A stretch of 64,000 bases of DNA, from positions 3,286,001 through 3,350,000 of the forward strand of contig JAEILZ010000007.1 in NCBI GenBank assembly GCA_018873225.1, given 5' to 3'. This DNA comes from [Phialemoniopsis] sp. UDSM-2020. Lineage: Eukaryota; Ascomycota; Sordariomycetes; Thyridiales; Thyridiaceae. Below the pieces are notes generated by a model that saw nothing but the letters and a program-made list of their open reading frames with translations, was not told the DNA's origin and made no database searches. A program made the translations under genes and the position numbers. Positions 44,041 through 55,900 of the stretch are shown here, piece by piece; position 1 is the first letter of the stretch; the number at the start of each line of letters is the position of its first letter.

Positions 44041-46941
44041 TCAAGGTTTCGCCACCTCGGTGCCGTTGTCTGGCAGCTTGGGGTTGTTGGCCGAGTTGGG
44101 CTTGACCTTTATCCGACCGTCAATGGGCACGCTGCGCACCCGTTGGCTGAGCGGCAGCGAGTACTTGAGCACACCCTTGACGATCAGGTCGAACTCGTCC
44201 TTCATGATGCGCTCCCACCGCTCCGATCCACCGTCGGTCTGGTTGCCTGGACGTCGCAGCCTCACACCGCCGGTCGATGCCGAAATCCCCTGATGGAAGA
44301 AGGACCCTTCAAAGGACAGTGGGCTATCAAACGCGGTGATGGTGCCGAGCCGCATGTTGGGAGCTTTATCGTCGTCGCCGTCGGCAGGTTTCTTGCCTGA
44401 CTCCGAGTCAATCATGCTGATGTGGACCTCGTCTTCGCTATCGTAGTCGTGGTCGTGATCGTGGCTGCTGTCGCGGTGCGGGCGACGCCACCACTCCGAG
44501 TCGGTGCCGGCGTGAGGTGACTTGGCAAAGACTTCCAGGTCGGCGGCGTCGACGTTGACGACAACAACGTTGGGGTTGTGCGCCTTGACCATCATGTCAA
44601 ACATGAGCTCCTGCTCGCTGGCGATGACGTTGCTGATCTTGACCAGCTCAATGTCGGTCAGCGGCTGCGACGTGGCAAACATGAAGCCGATGGCACCCGA
44701 GACGACCAGGAGCAGCATGACGGTCAGGACAAGACAGCTCGCGAATCGGTTGAGGAACGACGGCTGGTGACGGCGATAAGCTTGGTGCTCGAGAGCGCGT
44801 AGGGTCATGGGATGGCGGCGACCGCTCGCAGATCGGGCCGACCTCATTGACGACGGGATCAAAGGTGTCGTCTCGTCGTCTGCGCCGGTGGTATCGCCGA
44901 GGTCGTAGCCTAATGACATGTTGTGGCGCTTGCCGGTGGCGTTCCTCCCAGAGTTGAACCGTGGACTAGGCGGTCCCGACGACTGCCGCGAGTTGATGGT
45001 GCTGCCCATTTTCGACCGAGCCGAATTGACACCCGGGAAGGGCGACTCGTTGTCGAATAACGACGTGTGCCCGTTGCGGCCCCAACGGCCGATGTGGTGG
45101 TGATGGCGTCCAGTGCCTCGGGCAGAACCCGCCGCGCTCCTCCCCGTACCCTTGCCCTCCTCGTCGCCCATGGCGCTGTCGCCGCTGTTCGGGTTCAGTG
45201 TGTTGGTGTTGACGAACTTCATGTTCTTCTTGACGACGGGGGCGCTCGTCACGGGGCCTTCCATGACGCTATGTATTGAGCGCATGCCGTTCCTGTCCAC
45301 CTGGCTGGCCATCGACGTCGTGCTGGGCGTGCGCGAGTGGAACCGTTGGGGCCGGTCGCGGCCATCTGGGGGATTGGAATCGTAGACGAAAGTCTCTTCC
45401 GAGTCGGACGTGTTGGCCTCGTCGACGGCGCTGGCGACCTTGGCCTCGAAAATGTCTGCTTTGGAGGATGCTGTGCGCGATCTGAGTGTCAGTAGGCTGC
45501 TCTTTGGGTGAAGACTTAGGCTCTGGTTGCGAGCTCCCGGCGTCCAGTGACAGGGGCGCTGGGGGCTGAGGGGCTCATCAGCGTGCAGGCCTTGCCCGCA
45601 CGGCTTGGTGGGTGAGAGACAGGCGTCGGTCCGCGAGGAGACCGATCTGAAGGATTTGTGGTGTCGCAACTTGGGTGGAAATTGTGATTGTAAATGTGAG
45701 GGCTCACCAGTGCCTGTAGTGACCGAGGGCTGTTTGCGGCTCGGCTTCTTCTTTTCCTTCTTGGGGCGTATCGTCTCGGAGCTGGGCTTGTTCCGGATGC
45801 TGCCGTTGGCAGTTCCGGTGCCGCCGGGGGCGAGAGCGACCTGGGGTATTGAAGTGACGGTCTCGGTCTCGACGGTCATGGTCTGTAATGAGGCCTCGCC
45901 GGGCTTGCCCTTGCTGGGCTTCATCGATGCGCTCGACTGCCGTGTTGTTAGTGGTGGCGGCGCGCTAGCAGCACCGGAGCGGCGGTCCATCTTGGAGCCG
46001 ACGCTTTCGTTGCCGCTGTCGCTGCGTTCTATCGTAGACTTGGCTTTGATGGTCTTGGTGGAAGGGACATCGGATGAGTCGGGCTGTGATCCGGCATCTG
46101 AGGTTACGCTGCTCTCAAGCTTGGAGAAGGCGGCGTCAAGGGCCTGGGGCGACCCTAGAGGACTCGCCTCTTGTACGGTCTCCAGGGTGCTATTACTCCT
46201 AGCCGGTGTCCTAGCGCCAGATTGCAACAACACCTCGTCGCTATCCGTGTCTGGTTGTGAGAGGTCCATGATGGGCTGGGGTGAGGGCGTGGCCCGTTGG
46301 ACATTGATGGTTGGGGGGTCCTGGTCTGCCTTTCGCGCCGGGGGTGCCAGCTGTGGCTTGTTAAGGATGGGGGGCGGCGAGCGCAACCTTGGAGAGACGG
46401 GCCAGCGAGGAGCGTCTCTTGACTGGTCGGCGGAGAGGGGGTTCTTCTGGGGGACGGGGACTCGTGCGCTCGCGTCGGAGGAGGCGGGATTGAGCGTCGG
46501 GATGGCGGTCGAAGAGAGGCTCTTGTGGGGGCCAGCGGCAGAAGGGACGCTCGACCTCGAGGCTCGCGACGGGCTGGTGTCGGTCTGGCTGTTCTTTCGC
46601 GATCTCGTACCCGGGGGGTTCCTAGCAATGGCGGCGGCGGATTTGCGGGTAGGCCTGCTTGGAGAGGACTCTCGCGAGGCGAGTGGAGTAGCTCGAGCAG
46701 AGTTTGTGCCAGAGATGAGGCCAGAGGCCTGGGCTATCTGTCTGGCGAGGTACGAGTCGGTTCTCGGAAGGGACGTCGGTGGTGAGTCGCGGGGTTGGCG
46801 TGCGGGATGAGGATGGGGATTAGGGTTGGAGTTGGGACTCGGTTGACGTGCGTCGTTATTGTTGGATGAGATGGATGAGGAGGACTGGTGGGCATCTGGG
46901 GGCCCTGCATCGGCAGCAGTAGAGGTTGACGACTTGTCCAT
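44041..46941 (-). CDS. VAC7: Vacuolar segregation protein Vac7
   Basis: A long frame from ATG at 46941. The N-terminal 600 residues are Ser/Pro/Arg-rich and disordered. The conserved C-terminal half matches Vac7 (PF12751): SSKADIFEAKVASAVDEAN, DSEETFVYDSNPP, HHHHIGRWGRNG, DETTPLIPSS, one membrane segment (CLVLTVMLLLVVSGAIGFMF) and a lumenal domain (ELMFDMMVKAHNPNVVVVNVDAADLEVFAKS). Vac7 sits in the vacuolar membrane and activates the Fab1 PI3P 5-kinase complex, raising PI(3,5)P2. The open frame contains a 237-nt stop-free GT-AG intron (45471-45707); removing it joins TTGT to ASSKAD as in relatives and gives 887 aa instead of 966. The long CT-rich upstream tract (46942-47700) is likely its 5' leader. 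Confidence 0.9.
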   Translation of the reverse strand: MDKSSTSTAADAGPPDAHQSSSSISSNNNDARQPSPNSNPNPHPHPARQPRDSPPTSLPRTDSYLARQIAQASGLISGTNSARATPLASRESSPSRPTRKSAAAIARNPPGTRSRKNSQTDTSPSRASRSSVPSAAGPHKSLSSTAIPTLNPASSDASARVPVPQKNPLSADQSRDAPRWPVSPRLRSPPPILNKPQLAPPARKADQDPPTINVQRATPSPQPIMDLSQPDTDSDEVLLQSGARTPARSNSTLETVQEASPLGSPQALDAAFSKLESSVTSDAGSQPDSSDVPSTKTIKAKSTIERSDSGNESVGSKMDRRSGAASAPPPLTTRQSSASMKPSKGKPGEASLQTMTVETETVTSIPQVALAPGGTGTANGSIRNKPSSETIRPKKEKKKPSRKQPSVTTGTGEPSHLQSQFPPKLRHHKSFRSVSSRTDACLSPTKPCGQGLHADEPLSPQRPCHWTPGARNQSLSLHPKSSLLTLRSRTASSKADIFEAKVASAVDEANTSDSEETFVYDSNPPDGRDRPQRFHSRTPSTTSMASQVDRNGMRSIHSVMEGPVTSAPVVKKNMKFVNTNTLNPNSGDSAMGDEEGKGTGRSAAGSARGTGRHHHHIGRWGRNGHTSLFDNESPFPGVNSARSKMGSTINSRQSSGPPSPRFNSGRNATGKRHNMSLGYDLGDTTGADDETTPLIPSSMRSARSASGRRHPMTLRALEHQAYRRHQPSFLNRFASCLVLTVMLLLVVSGAIGFMFATSQPLTDIELVKISNVIASEQELMFDMMVKAHNPNVVVVNVDAADLEVFAKSPHAGTDSEWWRRPHRDSSHDHDHDYDSEDEVHISMIDSESGKKPADGDDDKAPNMRLGTITAFDSPLSFEGSFFHQGISASTGGVRLRRPGNQTDGGSERWERIMKDEFDLIVKGVLKYSLPLSQRVRSVPIDGRIKVKPNSANNPKLPDNGTEVAKP
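45471..45707 (-). other. 237-nt stop-free intron within VAC7
   Basis: On the minus strand it starts GTGAGC and ends GCGCACAG, with CTGAC upstream of the acceptor. It is a multiple of three without stops, so a simple frame call would include 79 extra residues. Its composition is as Ser/Pro-rich as the exon sequence around it, so retention is possible. Confidence 0.65.
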
Positions 46942-49900
46942 GGTGGCGGGTCAGGTGGGAGGAATGAAGCCTCTCTAGCCCGAAATCGTCATGCCAGTTG
47001 AAGGTCTCGGCTGCAGGAAATGGACTAGGGACTACCTGGCGGGAGAGCAAATCATGATTGCCGGGAAGGGGTCCTGGTGGGTTCTGGTGGTTGCAGCGTG
47101 TCTTGCAGATTGAGCGTGGATGCGGACCGTTTTGTGTCGTCCTGGTCTGTCGGTGCTGGCAGTCTTTGTGGTGGAGGTGCTGCTTTTGGGCTTGATCCCT
47201 TTGGTCGTCGTCGTTGCGGGTGATGTGGGTTCCGACTGCAAGGGAAGACCCGTTGGCGACGAATTAGATGGGGTCTGAATCTGGAGGCTGCGAATGAACA
47301 AGAGACTGGCCGGGTGGTGGTGAATGCGCGCGTGTGTCGTCGTCGTCGCAGAGAGAGGAAGAAAGGCAAGGTTGTCCCAGCGTCTGACAATGACACAATG
47401 ATGGTCAGGTAGTGGTGGTGTTGAGAGCGAGAGCTCCTCTTCTGGTGGTGGTACCTCTAGGCTAGGCTGGCTAGAGTCCCTCTGCTCTGGTGTCTTGTGC
47501 GTCAGGGTAAGGTAAGATTCTGGGTGTCGTCGGCGATTGGGCACAGATGCGTGTGTTGAGGAATGGACCGGCCAAGCAGCATGAAGAGGGTGTGTACAAG
47601 TTGCGTGAGGGTTTAAGGTTCGGTTAGAGAGAGAGGTAGAGCAGAGGAGGGTGAGGGTGTGTTGTCTTGTGGTTTGTTGTGTCGGGGGTGCGTGTGATGT
47701 GATGATCAATGATGTCGTTTTACGGATCTTAGTGCTACTTTTTGCCTTTAGGCGGCGGGCGCTACTCTACCACTCTACCATACTCCAAGGTGCTCACGTT
47801 TTTGACGGATGTCGGGGGGCATGAGCCGCTATTTCTGGTAGCCAACTCAGCAATGGTTGGGTGGTAGCACTAGCGCTAGCACAGTGCGGTGCCCTGAAGA
47901 ACGACCACCGGAGTTTAGATTGTTTGGTTGCGCTGGCCACTTGTGGATCACCCGACAAGAGCCCTGTAGCAGCAGCTCCCCTCCAGCGCTTTCACAGGCT
48001 CCCGACCGCCGAGGCAGTCGGCCAAAGTTGGATCTGGCCTCGTAATTTCCAAGGCAATATCTTCCAGAAAACAAGCGAAGTTGGGAAAATCAGCGGGGAA
48101 TCAGCAGAGTACAAACAGGATCAAAAGGGAAAGAAAACACGATCTGTTCCCAAGCCGCATGTCGTACCAAAGGAACGCCAGTGTCAGCGTGGCTTCAGCG
48201 AGAACCGCAGCAGTACGGTCGGTACGGGAGCGGCGGTACCACAGTTACCCGACTAGATGTACCGGCAATCGCTGACATGAGAGATATTTCGGGAGAACAA
48301 AGAGTTCAACGCGAGTCTGCCTGTTCCTGTCTGGGGTGGGGAGAGAAGACCAGGGTGTTCAGTGACCGATCATGATCAACCGAGCATGAATAATCTGCAA
48401 CGGGCGCATTGAATCTGTCACTGTCACTTCACTTGGTGCTCATTGCTCCAGGTACCATCTCTTAGTCGTGAGACACTACCAGGGTGTGGCTGTCGGGGTA
48501 CATGAGCGGTGTGAGTGGATGTACTTGCGTTCTGCCTGGTGCTCACCAATCAACCAAAGTACCTAATTTTGTACTAGCCTGATAGGGCGAGCGTGTCATC
48601 TTTTGTTTTGGGTTGGGAATGCGAGGATGTCCATCTCCCGCCTCCCCGTGCCTCTCTCCATGTCATCCATGTCCCCATCCGTTTTCCGCCAATGCTTCTG
48701 GAATCCCGAAGTGGTCCGCCCTACCGCATCAAATCACCTCGCTTCTCTTTCTCTTTTCCAAAACGCCGACCCTCGTCCCCCTTGTCCACTTTCCCAGTTC
48801 CCCGGGAGCCAGACCCTCACCTACTAGGCTCTACACGGCAACACGGCGACGTGTACGTCAGTGCCAGGTTGCCTTAGAGGGCAAAAACCTCCACTCTGTC
48901 ATTCTCTAGCTCAGGTACGAACCGTTCCGGCGGTGAAGAAGAAAGAAAGCAAAGGCAAGCAGTGAAATCGAGATGAGGGTCAATCGTATCCCCGCAAGCC
49001 CCGAATGGTCATGGCACACAGTCAGCAGAGGGAATTCTCAAGCGATGGGGACAAAGGACATGCGCTCTCCTCAACTCACTGCCTGGCTGCCTGACTGCCA
49101 GGCTTTCTTTCTTTTCTCCCCCTTCGTCCTGTTTTCCCTGCGTAAGTTGATGGAAGGGTTGCAGCCAGGCGGGGATTCTGCATCGCAGCCACCAGCCTCT
49201 CAGAGCCGGCCAAGTGGACGCGAGCTGGCAGTGCTCACGCGCCACTGAACCTGTTTTCCCTTTCTGCACTTTTTGGGCATCTCTCTCGTTCTCGCCCATT
49301 TGATCGCATCTGTTGCAGCACGTGCCCTCACTCCCTCACAGAAGCCGAGCCCCAGGCATTTTCTGTGTCGTAAAAAGGTCCCTTATCCGCTCGTACCCCA
49401 TTCTCGGACAACGAATACTTATTCAGGTAGAGAAGGGGTCCAGTCTAGGCTCTCGTGATATCTAGGTAGTGGGCACACGACACGTGGATGGCTGGCACTA
49501 CAGATTTCTCGATGTACACTTCACTGCCACAGAACGCCGATCCAGTTCCCTCAGCTGCTTTACATAGAATGCCGGCCTCAGGGATCGAGGTGACGAGTGA
49601 CATGTCAGACGATTCATCCAGAGTAAGCTTCCCTGGTCATCCGCGCAGGAACCCGTCCTGCCATAGGCCCGGCCCTTTCTTCCATCATCTTACGGCGCGG
49701 GCGCTATCCTTCCCGTCCGCCCATCCATGGCATCCCACTATCTCCATCCAGTCCCAGCTCGCCAGGTACATCTCGTCATCTCACCATCCCACGCGATTCC
49801 GTGGGGGATTGGCCGGGCGCGTCAGAAATGATTTTCAGGAGTATTCTGTCATATCAACTAAATATGACACTAAAGGTAACTCTCTGGTGTGAAATCGTAA

Positions 49901-49953
49901 GCAATCGCACATGATCTTAGCCAGCCCCTGTGCGATCCCCGTGGTCCGGTCTC
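46942..49953. other. Large intergenic region; VAC7 leader and promoter
   Basis: About 3 kb without a supported gene. Positions 46942-47709 are strongly biased (C/A/T-rich on the minus strand), open in more than one frame and best read as the VAC7 5' leader and promoter. The tract 48640-48900 is CT-rich and open in all three plus frames, so those frames are not evidence of coding. Nothing recognisable was found at 47710-48600 or 48900-49953. Confidence 0.5.
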
Positions 49954-52900
49954 TTACTCCGAGTCCTCCGGGGTGCCGCCGTCTTTCGCCCGGGCCCGCT
50001 CCGTCTTGTCGTCCGCCACCTCGGACGTCCTTCCACTGTTCACCCGCTGCAGGCGCCGGCCCTCGCGCTCCAGGCCCTCCACCAGCTCCCGCACCACCTG
50101 GCTCGACAAGTCGGCCCGCGCCCCGCGCATCGCCTCCTCCAGCCCCGCTTCCATGACCCGGAGCAGCCGCGCCAGCTTCTCCTTCTGCTCCGCGTCCGGC
50201 ATATTGCTAAACTCCATCATCGCCCGCTTCTTGTCGCTTTCTTCGTCATCGTCGTGGCTCGAGGGTTGCTGGCGGACCTGCTGCCAGTGCAGTCTCGTCC
50301 GCGCGATGGTGTTGTCACCCCACAGGCCTAGGAGGGGAAAGAGCCGGCCTTCGATGTTGGTGTGTGTTGTAGGACCTGTATCGTTAGAGATCTTGTTAGC
50401 TCTGCTCCCAAAGATGCCATCTTTAACAGGACATTCAAGAGTGAACTGACCTTTCTGCCTGCCGTTCACCGTGACACATGCCTTGCCCTCGTCCATGTCC
50501 ACTTCCAGCGTCACCACCGTGCGCAGCGATATCGAGTCTGTGAATCTTGTATGCTCATCGTCGCTCAGGTCCCCTCCAAACATCCACAGCGCGTTGAACT
50601 TGGACTCAAAGAGCTCCTTGTCAAGGCTGGCGGTTTGCGGCACGAGTCCTAAGACCAGAATGCTAGGTCACACGATCTACGTCAGTGAAAACGGGACATT
50701 TGTCCATCTTGAAGAAGAGGGCATTACCTCGCCTTGTCAATGTCTTCAAACCTCACCTCGAGGCTGAACCGGCCCGCCGGCGGCAGTGGGTGGTCCGCCC
50801 TCACCGCCACCAGATTGTCCCGCCAGTCCCGCCTAATGCGCCGCCGCATCTTGCTCGGGAGGAAGGTGAGTTTGAATCTCGACACTGGAAGGTGGTCAGT
50901 TCTATCGCCTTTGCTACGTATTGGCAGGTTCTGGAGCAGGTGAACACGCAGGGAGGAGTAGCTCACCGTTGCTATGCAACCGTTTCTTTGCATCGCCCTT
51001 ACACGCGACCACCAGACCCTCCTGGTCCCTCACCTCCATCGCCTCCGTCTTGTCCTTCCTGCTCCAAGACTGCGGTGGCTTCGCCTCCTCTATGCCACGC
51101 ATCTCGCCCGGCGTCGAGGCCGTCAGCCACTCGAGTGACCACCCGTGCTCGTCCCGCTTCTCCACGTCAGCACCGTGCAAGCAGAGATATCGCGCCAGCG
51201 TAGTGTTGTTGTGCAGCAAGGCCGCATGGAAGAGCGCTTCGCTGCGTCCGTCAACTTCGAGTTTGGCATTCTCCAGTTTACCCAGTATTTGCGAGCACAC
51301 AGCCTTCATACCAGCCGCGTGCTCGAGCAGCTTCTCGGGCGACTGCACCTCCTTCGTCGCCACGAGGTCGAGCTTCGGCGCCTTGAGCATCATTTCCGCG
51401 AGCTCAATGTTGCTCTTGCCGATTGCAAGCCACAGCGCCGTCTCCTTGTGGTCATTGACGTGATTCACATCTACATCGTCCCGGGCCAAAAGCAGCGTCG
51501 CCAGCGATACGTTGGCCCTCTTGACCGCGTACAGCAGCGGCGTCATGCCGCATACATCCGCTGGGTCTGCCTTGTCGGTTTGAACCTTGGATAGTAGCAA
51601 CTCATGAAACTCCCTACTAGCCAGCTTCGCCGCCAGATGCAATGGCGTCTTCCGGTCCTTGTTGGCGATCAATGGATCTGCCCCGCGCTCCAAGAGCAGT
51701 TTCGCGATGCGCTCGTACCCGCGCTCGATGGCCAGGTGCAAGGGAGTATCGTTGTCGGCGTCGCGCGCATTGATCTCGGCCCCGGCATCCAAGAGCATGC
51801 GCACAATCTCCCTCGAGTCGTACGCGCCGTGCAGGGGTCCCAAGCCGCCCTTGGCAGCAAGGTTGACATCGGGCTCGTACTCGAGCAGAACGGCCACGAC
51901 GGCCGGCCACTCGCGCCACGCGGCGGTGTACAGCGCCGTGCGCTTGTGCTTGTCCTGCGCGTTGATGTCGGAGATCTTGCCCGACGCGAGCAGTACGCGT
52001 GCAGCCGCTGCGTGTCCTGCCTCGGCAACCACATGCAGGATCGTTGTCTTCTGATCCGGCAGCGCGATGTTGGGGTCGTACCCGACCTCGAGGAGAAGCT
52101 TCATTACTTTGACGTGCCCTTGAGCAGCAGCTAGACGCAAAGGTGAGTGCTCCTCATTATCGTAGCCCGGGTCCGGTCTCTGCCCCGCGTCGAGAAAGGC
52201 CTGTACGACATCCGCGTCGCCTTGCTCGGCGGCGTAAGCCATCGCGTGTTTGCCCGTATGATTTCTCTTCCAGGCACAGCCGCGCCTCAGGAGCAGCTTG
52301 ACCATCTCGAGATTGCGATTCTGCGAGGCGATGGCCAGTGCCGTGCGCGTCGACTTGTCCGAGAGGTCCCTCTCCTCGTAGATTCTGGGGTTGTTCAGGA
52401 GCAGGTCTGCGATCTCTAGGTGCCCGTTGCGCACAGCGAGGTGCAGAACCGTCTGACCGTCTTCGTTCTCGGTCGCCGGGTCGAGGTCTTCCATGCTCAG
52501 GATGTCCTCGATAATGGACGCCACCCCGGTTCTGGCGGCTACGCGCAGGATCGCCAGGGCGGTCGATGGTCCGCTCTTGAGGTAGATGTGCCGCAACTCC
52601 TTGTACTTCTCGCCTACCCACTGGCTGATATACAACTGCTTAGCGCGGGCGCCGTCATCAGACTCAGCATCGCTACCGGTGTTGTGCAGCGTCTCGAGCA
52701 GCTCGAGAACCTTGACGATGTTGAAGCCCTCGGAGCCCGCGTTATACTGCCCGTCGGGGAGCATCGAGCCCTTGACTTGGTCAAAGAGGTAATTGGCCAC
52801 GTCCCAGTGGCCGTTCCTCAGGGCCCAGTACAGCGGGTTGTGCCCATATCGATCGAGCGCGTTAAGATCCGCATCGTGCGCCAGCAGCAGTTTGATCACG

Positions 52901-55900
52901 TCGAGAGACCCCTTCTTGGCTGCCATGTGAAGTGGTGTGACTCCTGCCGAGTCTATGGCATTCACATATTCATTTGGTGTTCCGGAGATGCGCCCGCGTC
53001 GCAGTAGTAGCGCCACAGCGTCCAAAGCCCCGGCTTCTGCTGCTACATGTAGTGGTAGCCGATCATGGCTGTCAGTACTTTGCGGATCTGCGCCCGAGAA
53101 GAGGAGCCGGGCGACCATGTCACCCTTTCCCTTTCTACTGGCGAGAAACAGGGGAGATTCTGACGCGTTGTTCCTAGTATTAGGCTCGGCACCGCAGTCC
53201 AGCAGTGTCTTGACAAGGTCTGCAGAGTCCTGGTCGACGGCAAGATGCAATGCGGTGGACCCGTCTTTGTCGGCGATACTGAGTGATAGCCCTAACTTGT
53301 TGTGCTCTTTGCACAGCCTTCTGGCGACCCCTGAACTTTCTGCCTTGACTGCATAGTGTATCGGCGCGGTCCCGTTGACATCGAGTTCTTCAAGAGGGTT
53401 AGTCCCCGGTATCTGCGCTGTCGCTGCCCAGGATCGGTATGTGTCCAAGAGAACATCGACAACTTGCGAATGGTCTTGCCGTACTGCCAAAGCCAATGGG
53501 GTACGTTGGTCCTTGTCCATACCCCTCATCAAATTCAGATACCAAAGGCCAATATCATTTTTCTCGAGGCCCTCCTCTGGTTGCATAGTGCTACCTAGGA
53601 TGCTAGAAATAGTCAGTAGATGGCCCATACTTGCTGCTACATGCAGCATTGTCAGGCCTTTGCTGTTCGCCAGCTTCAAGTATAGCTGCCAGGCGGAGGA
53701 TGAGCTAGGATTCGCCTTCTCTGGGCCCTGCCCCTGAAAAACATGATCCATCACCATTGTGTACATGTCAGCTCGGCCTGTTTCTCCGATCAAGTGAAAG
53801 ACCGTGTTGCCTTCATGGTTCTGCATCTGGAGAATGCTGGCATGGTCCTTGTGGGCCTGCGGAGACTCGAGCATCGCTTTCAATGCAGAAGGCTGCTGCC
53901 AACTCACGGCAACATGGAGTGGTGTGTTTCCATCTGTGTTGACGATTGAGAGATTTGCGTGCTCCTCGAGTAGATGGGATATCACCCTCGCATGGCCAAA
54001 CTTTGCAGCAAGATGCAGAGCGGTGGCTCCACTATCGTCTTTGGTCTTAGTGTTGACCAATTCGGAGAGCTGCGCTTGGCTCCTCGTGTCTGTCTTCCTC
54101 GTCTTTCGTGCCCTGAACAGTAGCATCTCAACCACGTCTCGAGATCCAGAGCGCGCCGCGAGGTGGAGGGCAGTCAGGCCACTAGAATCGAAATTGCGAT
54201 AGTTATCCAGATCGGAAAACATTGCCACCAGTTCATGCCGTCCATATTGTGCCAGCATGTGAACTGGGAATTCCGTTTTGGCACCAGCTTCGATCAGTAT
54301 TTCTGCGGCCATTCTATCACCGATTTCTAATGCGGTCTCGAGCCCCTGCTGTAGAGCGAGCTCATCAGGTTTAGTCTGGGAGAGAAAACGTTCGAGAAGG
54401 TCAGCACATTGAGTCTGAACGAGTGTTGAGAGCGGCGTGTGCCGTCGCGGGCGATGAAATCCATGGTATATCTCCGACCAAGCTTTGAACAGCTCTGGCA
54501 CTTCAAAGAGTTTCATAGCCCTTGTCTCTAATCCAGGGACCATATCGTCTTGGACCAGCCGATAGTGGGTGGGCCAATGCCGTGCAGCGTAACCCATGAA
54601 CGTGGCTAGGCCGTTGGTCTGGCCATTGTAAACTTCTATGTTATCCCACAGCTGCGCTCGACCGCCGTCAGTCTTGGACACGAGCTCAATGTAGTCGATG
54701 CATGCATGTGCCAGAAGTGCATGGTCCGGCTTGGGCCCGCGCCTTGGCTTGAAGAGATAATATCTGAACGACTTGTGTATGAAGGTGACGTAGCCCTCTT
54801 TGACCTGAACCAAATTTCCAAAGACTCGTTGAATATCGCTTTCCAGATTCTGCGCAAGTCTCGGTCGGAGAACCTCAAGTGTCGTGGGAGCGAAATTTTC
54901 GCTCATGGCCAGTGCCACGGCCAGGTCTGCGACACCGAGAGTCTCAGCGGACGCCATCAGCCACGACAGAACTTTGTGCGCCCAAGGTAGGTCATATGCT
55001 TCAATTTTAGCGACAAAGTGCTCGTATATGGCATCTATGTCGGGGATGAGAGTGATAACATCAATATCATCCTGGACTGATGCTCGCGTCGCATGTAGCC
55101 GATCATGGGCCAGGAGCTGTAGTGAAAGCCGCACTGCTTTCTTACTCCATGTAACTATGCATAGCTTCTTTTTCAATGCGGACTCGAAGGGATACAGCTT
55201 CGGCTGATGAAGTAGAAAGTCATCGACTATGGCTTCATTTTCTTCCCAGTCGTGGGTGTCTGCGTTGTAATCCATGACGGCTATGTCGACGCCACCGTGA
55301 GAGCGGTAGGAGCCTGCGCCTGTGGTACTCACGGCTAGTTTGAAGGTATCAGGTGCAGCCAGAACGACCTCCCAGAGCTCGAGCAGTAAATGACTGATCG
55401 GAGTGGTGGACTCATCAAGCCTATCAATGATACAGGTGACAGGTGTGTGGTTCGGGCAAGACAGCAGCGTACGAAGGAAGGACCATAGCTTGTCCGTACT
55501 CCATCTAACCTCCGATAAGAACGCCTCGTGATGTTGCCGAACATGGTCAAAGACAGCTGGCTCCGATATGAGAACTTGATAGCAGAGGGAAGCAAGCATC
55601 GTCGATTCGGACTGCAGTCTCGCATCTCGGCTGTCCAGGGAAAATCTGATAGACCGTGCTTCCGGTGCACTTACCGCGTCCGCGACGACAGTCATCCGGC
55701 GTGACATACCCGGTGTTTTGTTTCCTGCGACCAAAAGGATGCATCGTTGGGATTTCCATCGCTGCAAAGTCTTGTCTTCAGCCGCGTTCCGAACACAATC
55801 TCCTGATCCGCGATGCCTATCTGATTTGGTTGAGGTGAAGTCCTGGCAGATCGCGAGCAGGCTTCTCAGGCATTCGATGAATGCATGGTCAGGGGCTGAC

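Noticed and set aside
47032..47709. 225-codon minus-strand frame upstream of VAC7
   Set aside because: Composition is Thr/Pro/His/Ser-rich from a C/A/T-biased tract that is open in more than one frame; it fits a 5' leader better than a protein.
48593..48909. Overlapping 74-98-codon plus-strand frames
   Set aside because: All three frames are open across the same CT-rich tract, so openness reflects base bias, not coding.
49488..49892. 134-codon plus-strand frame in the large intergenic region
   Set aside because: It is low in similarity to any family, its composition matches its surroundings, and there is no neighbour context.
51145..53007. Plus-strand frames of 149-195 codons opposite the ankyrin array
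   Set aside because: They mirror the repeated ankyrin codons on the other strand and have no domain of their own.
55652..55680. 29-nt GTAAGT...CAG interval in the giant NLR-like gene
   Set aside because: Too short to be spliced, and the open frame is continuous across it.
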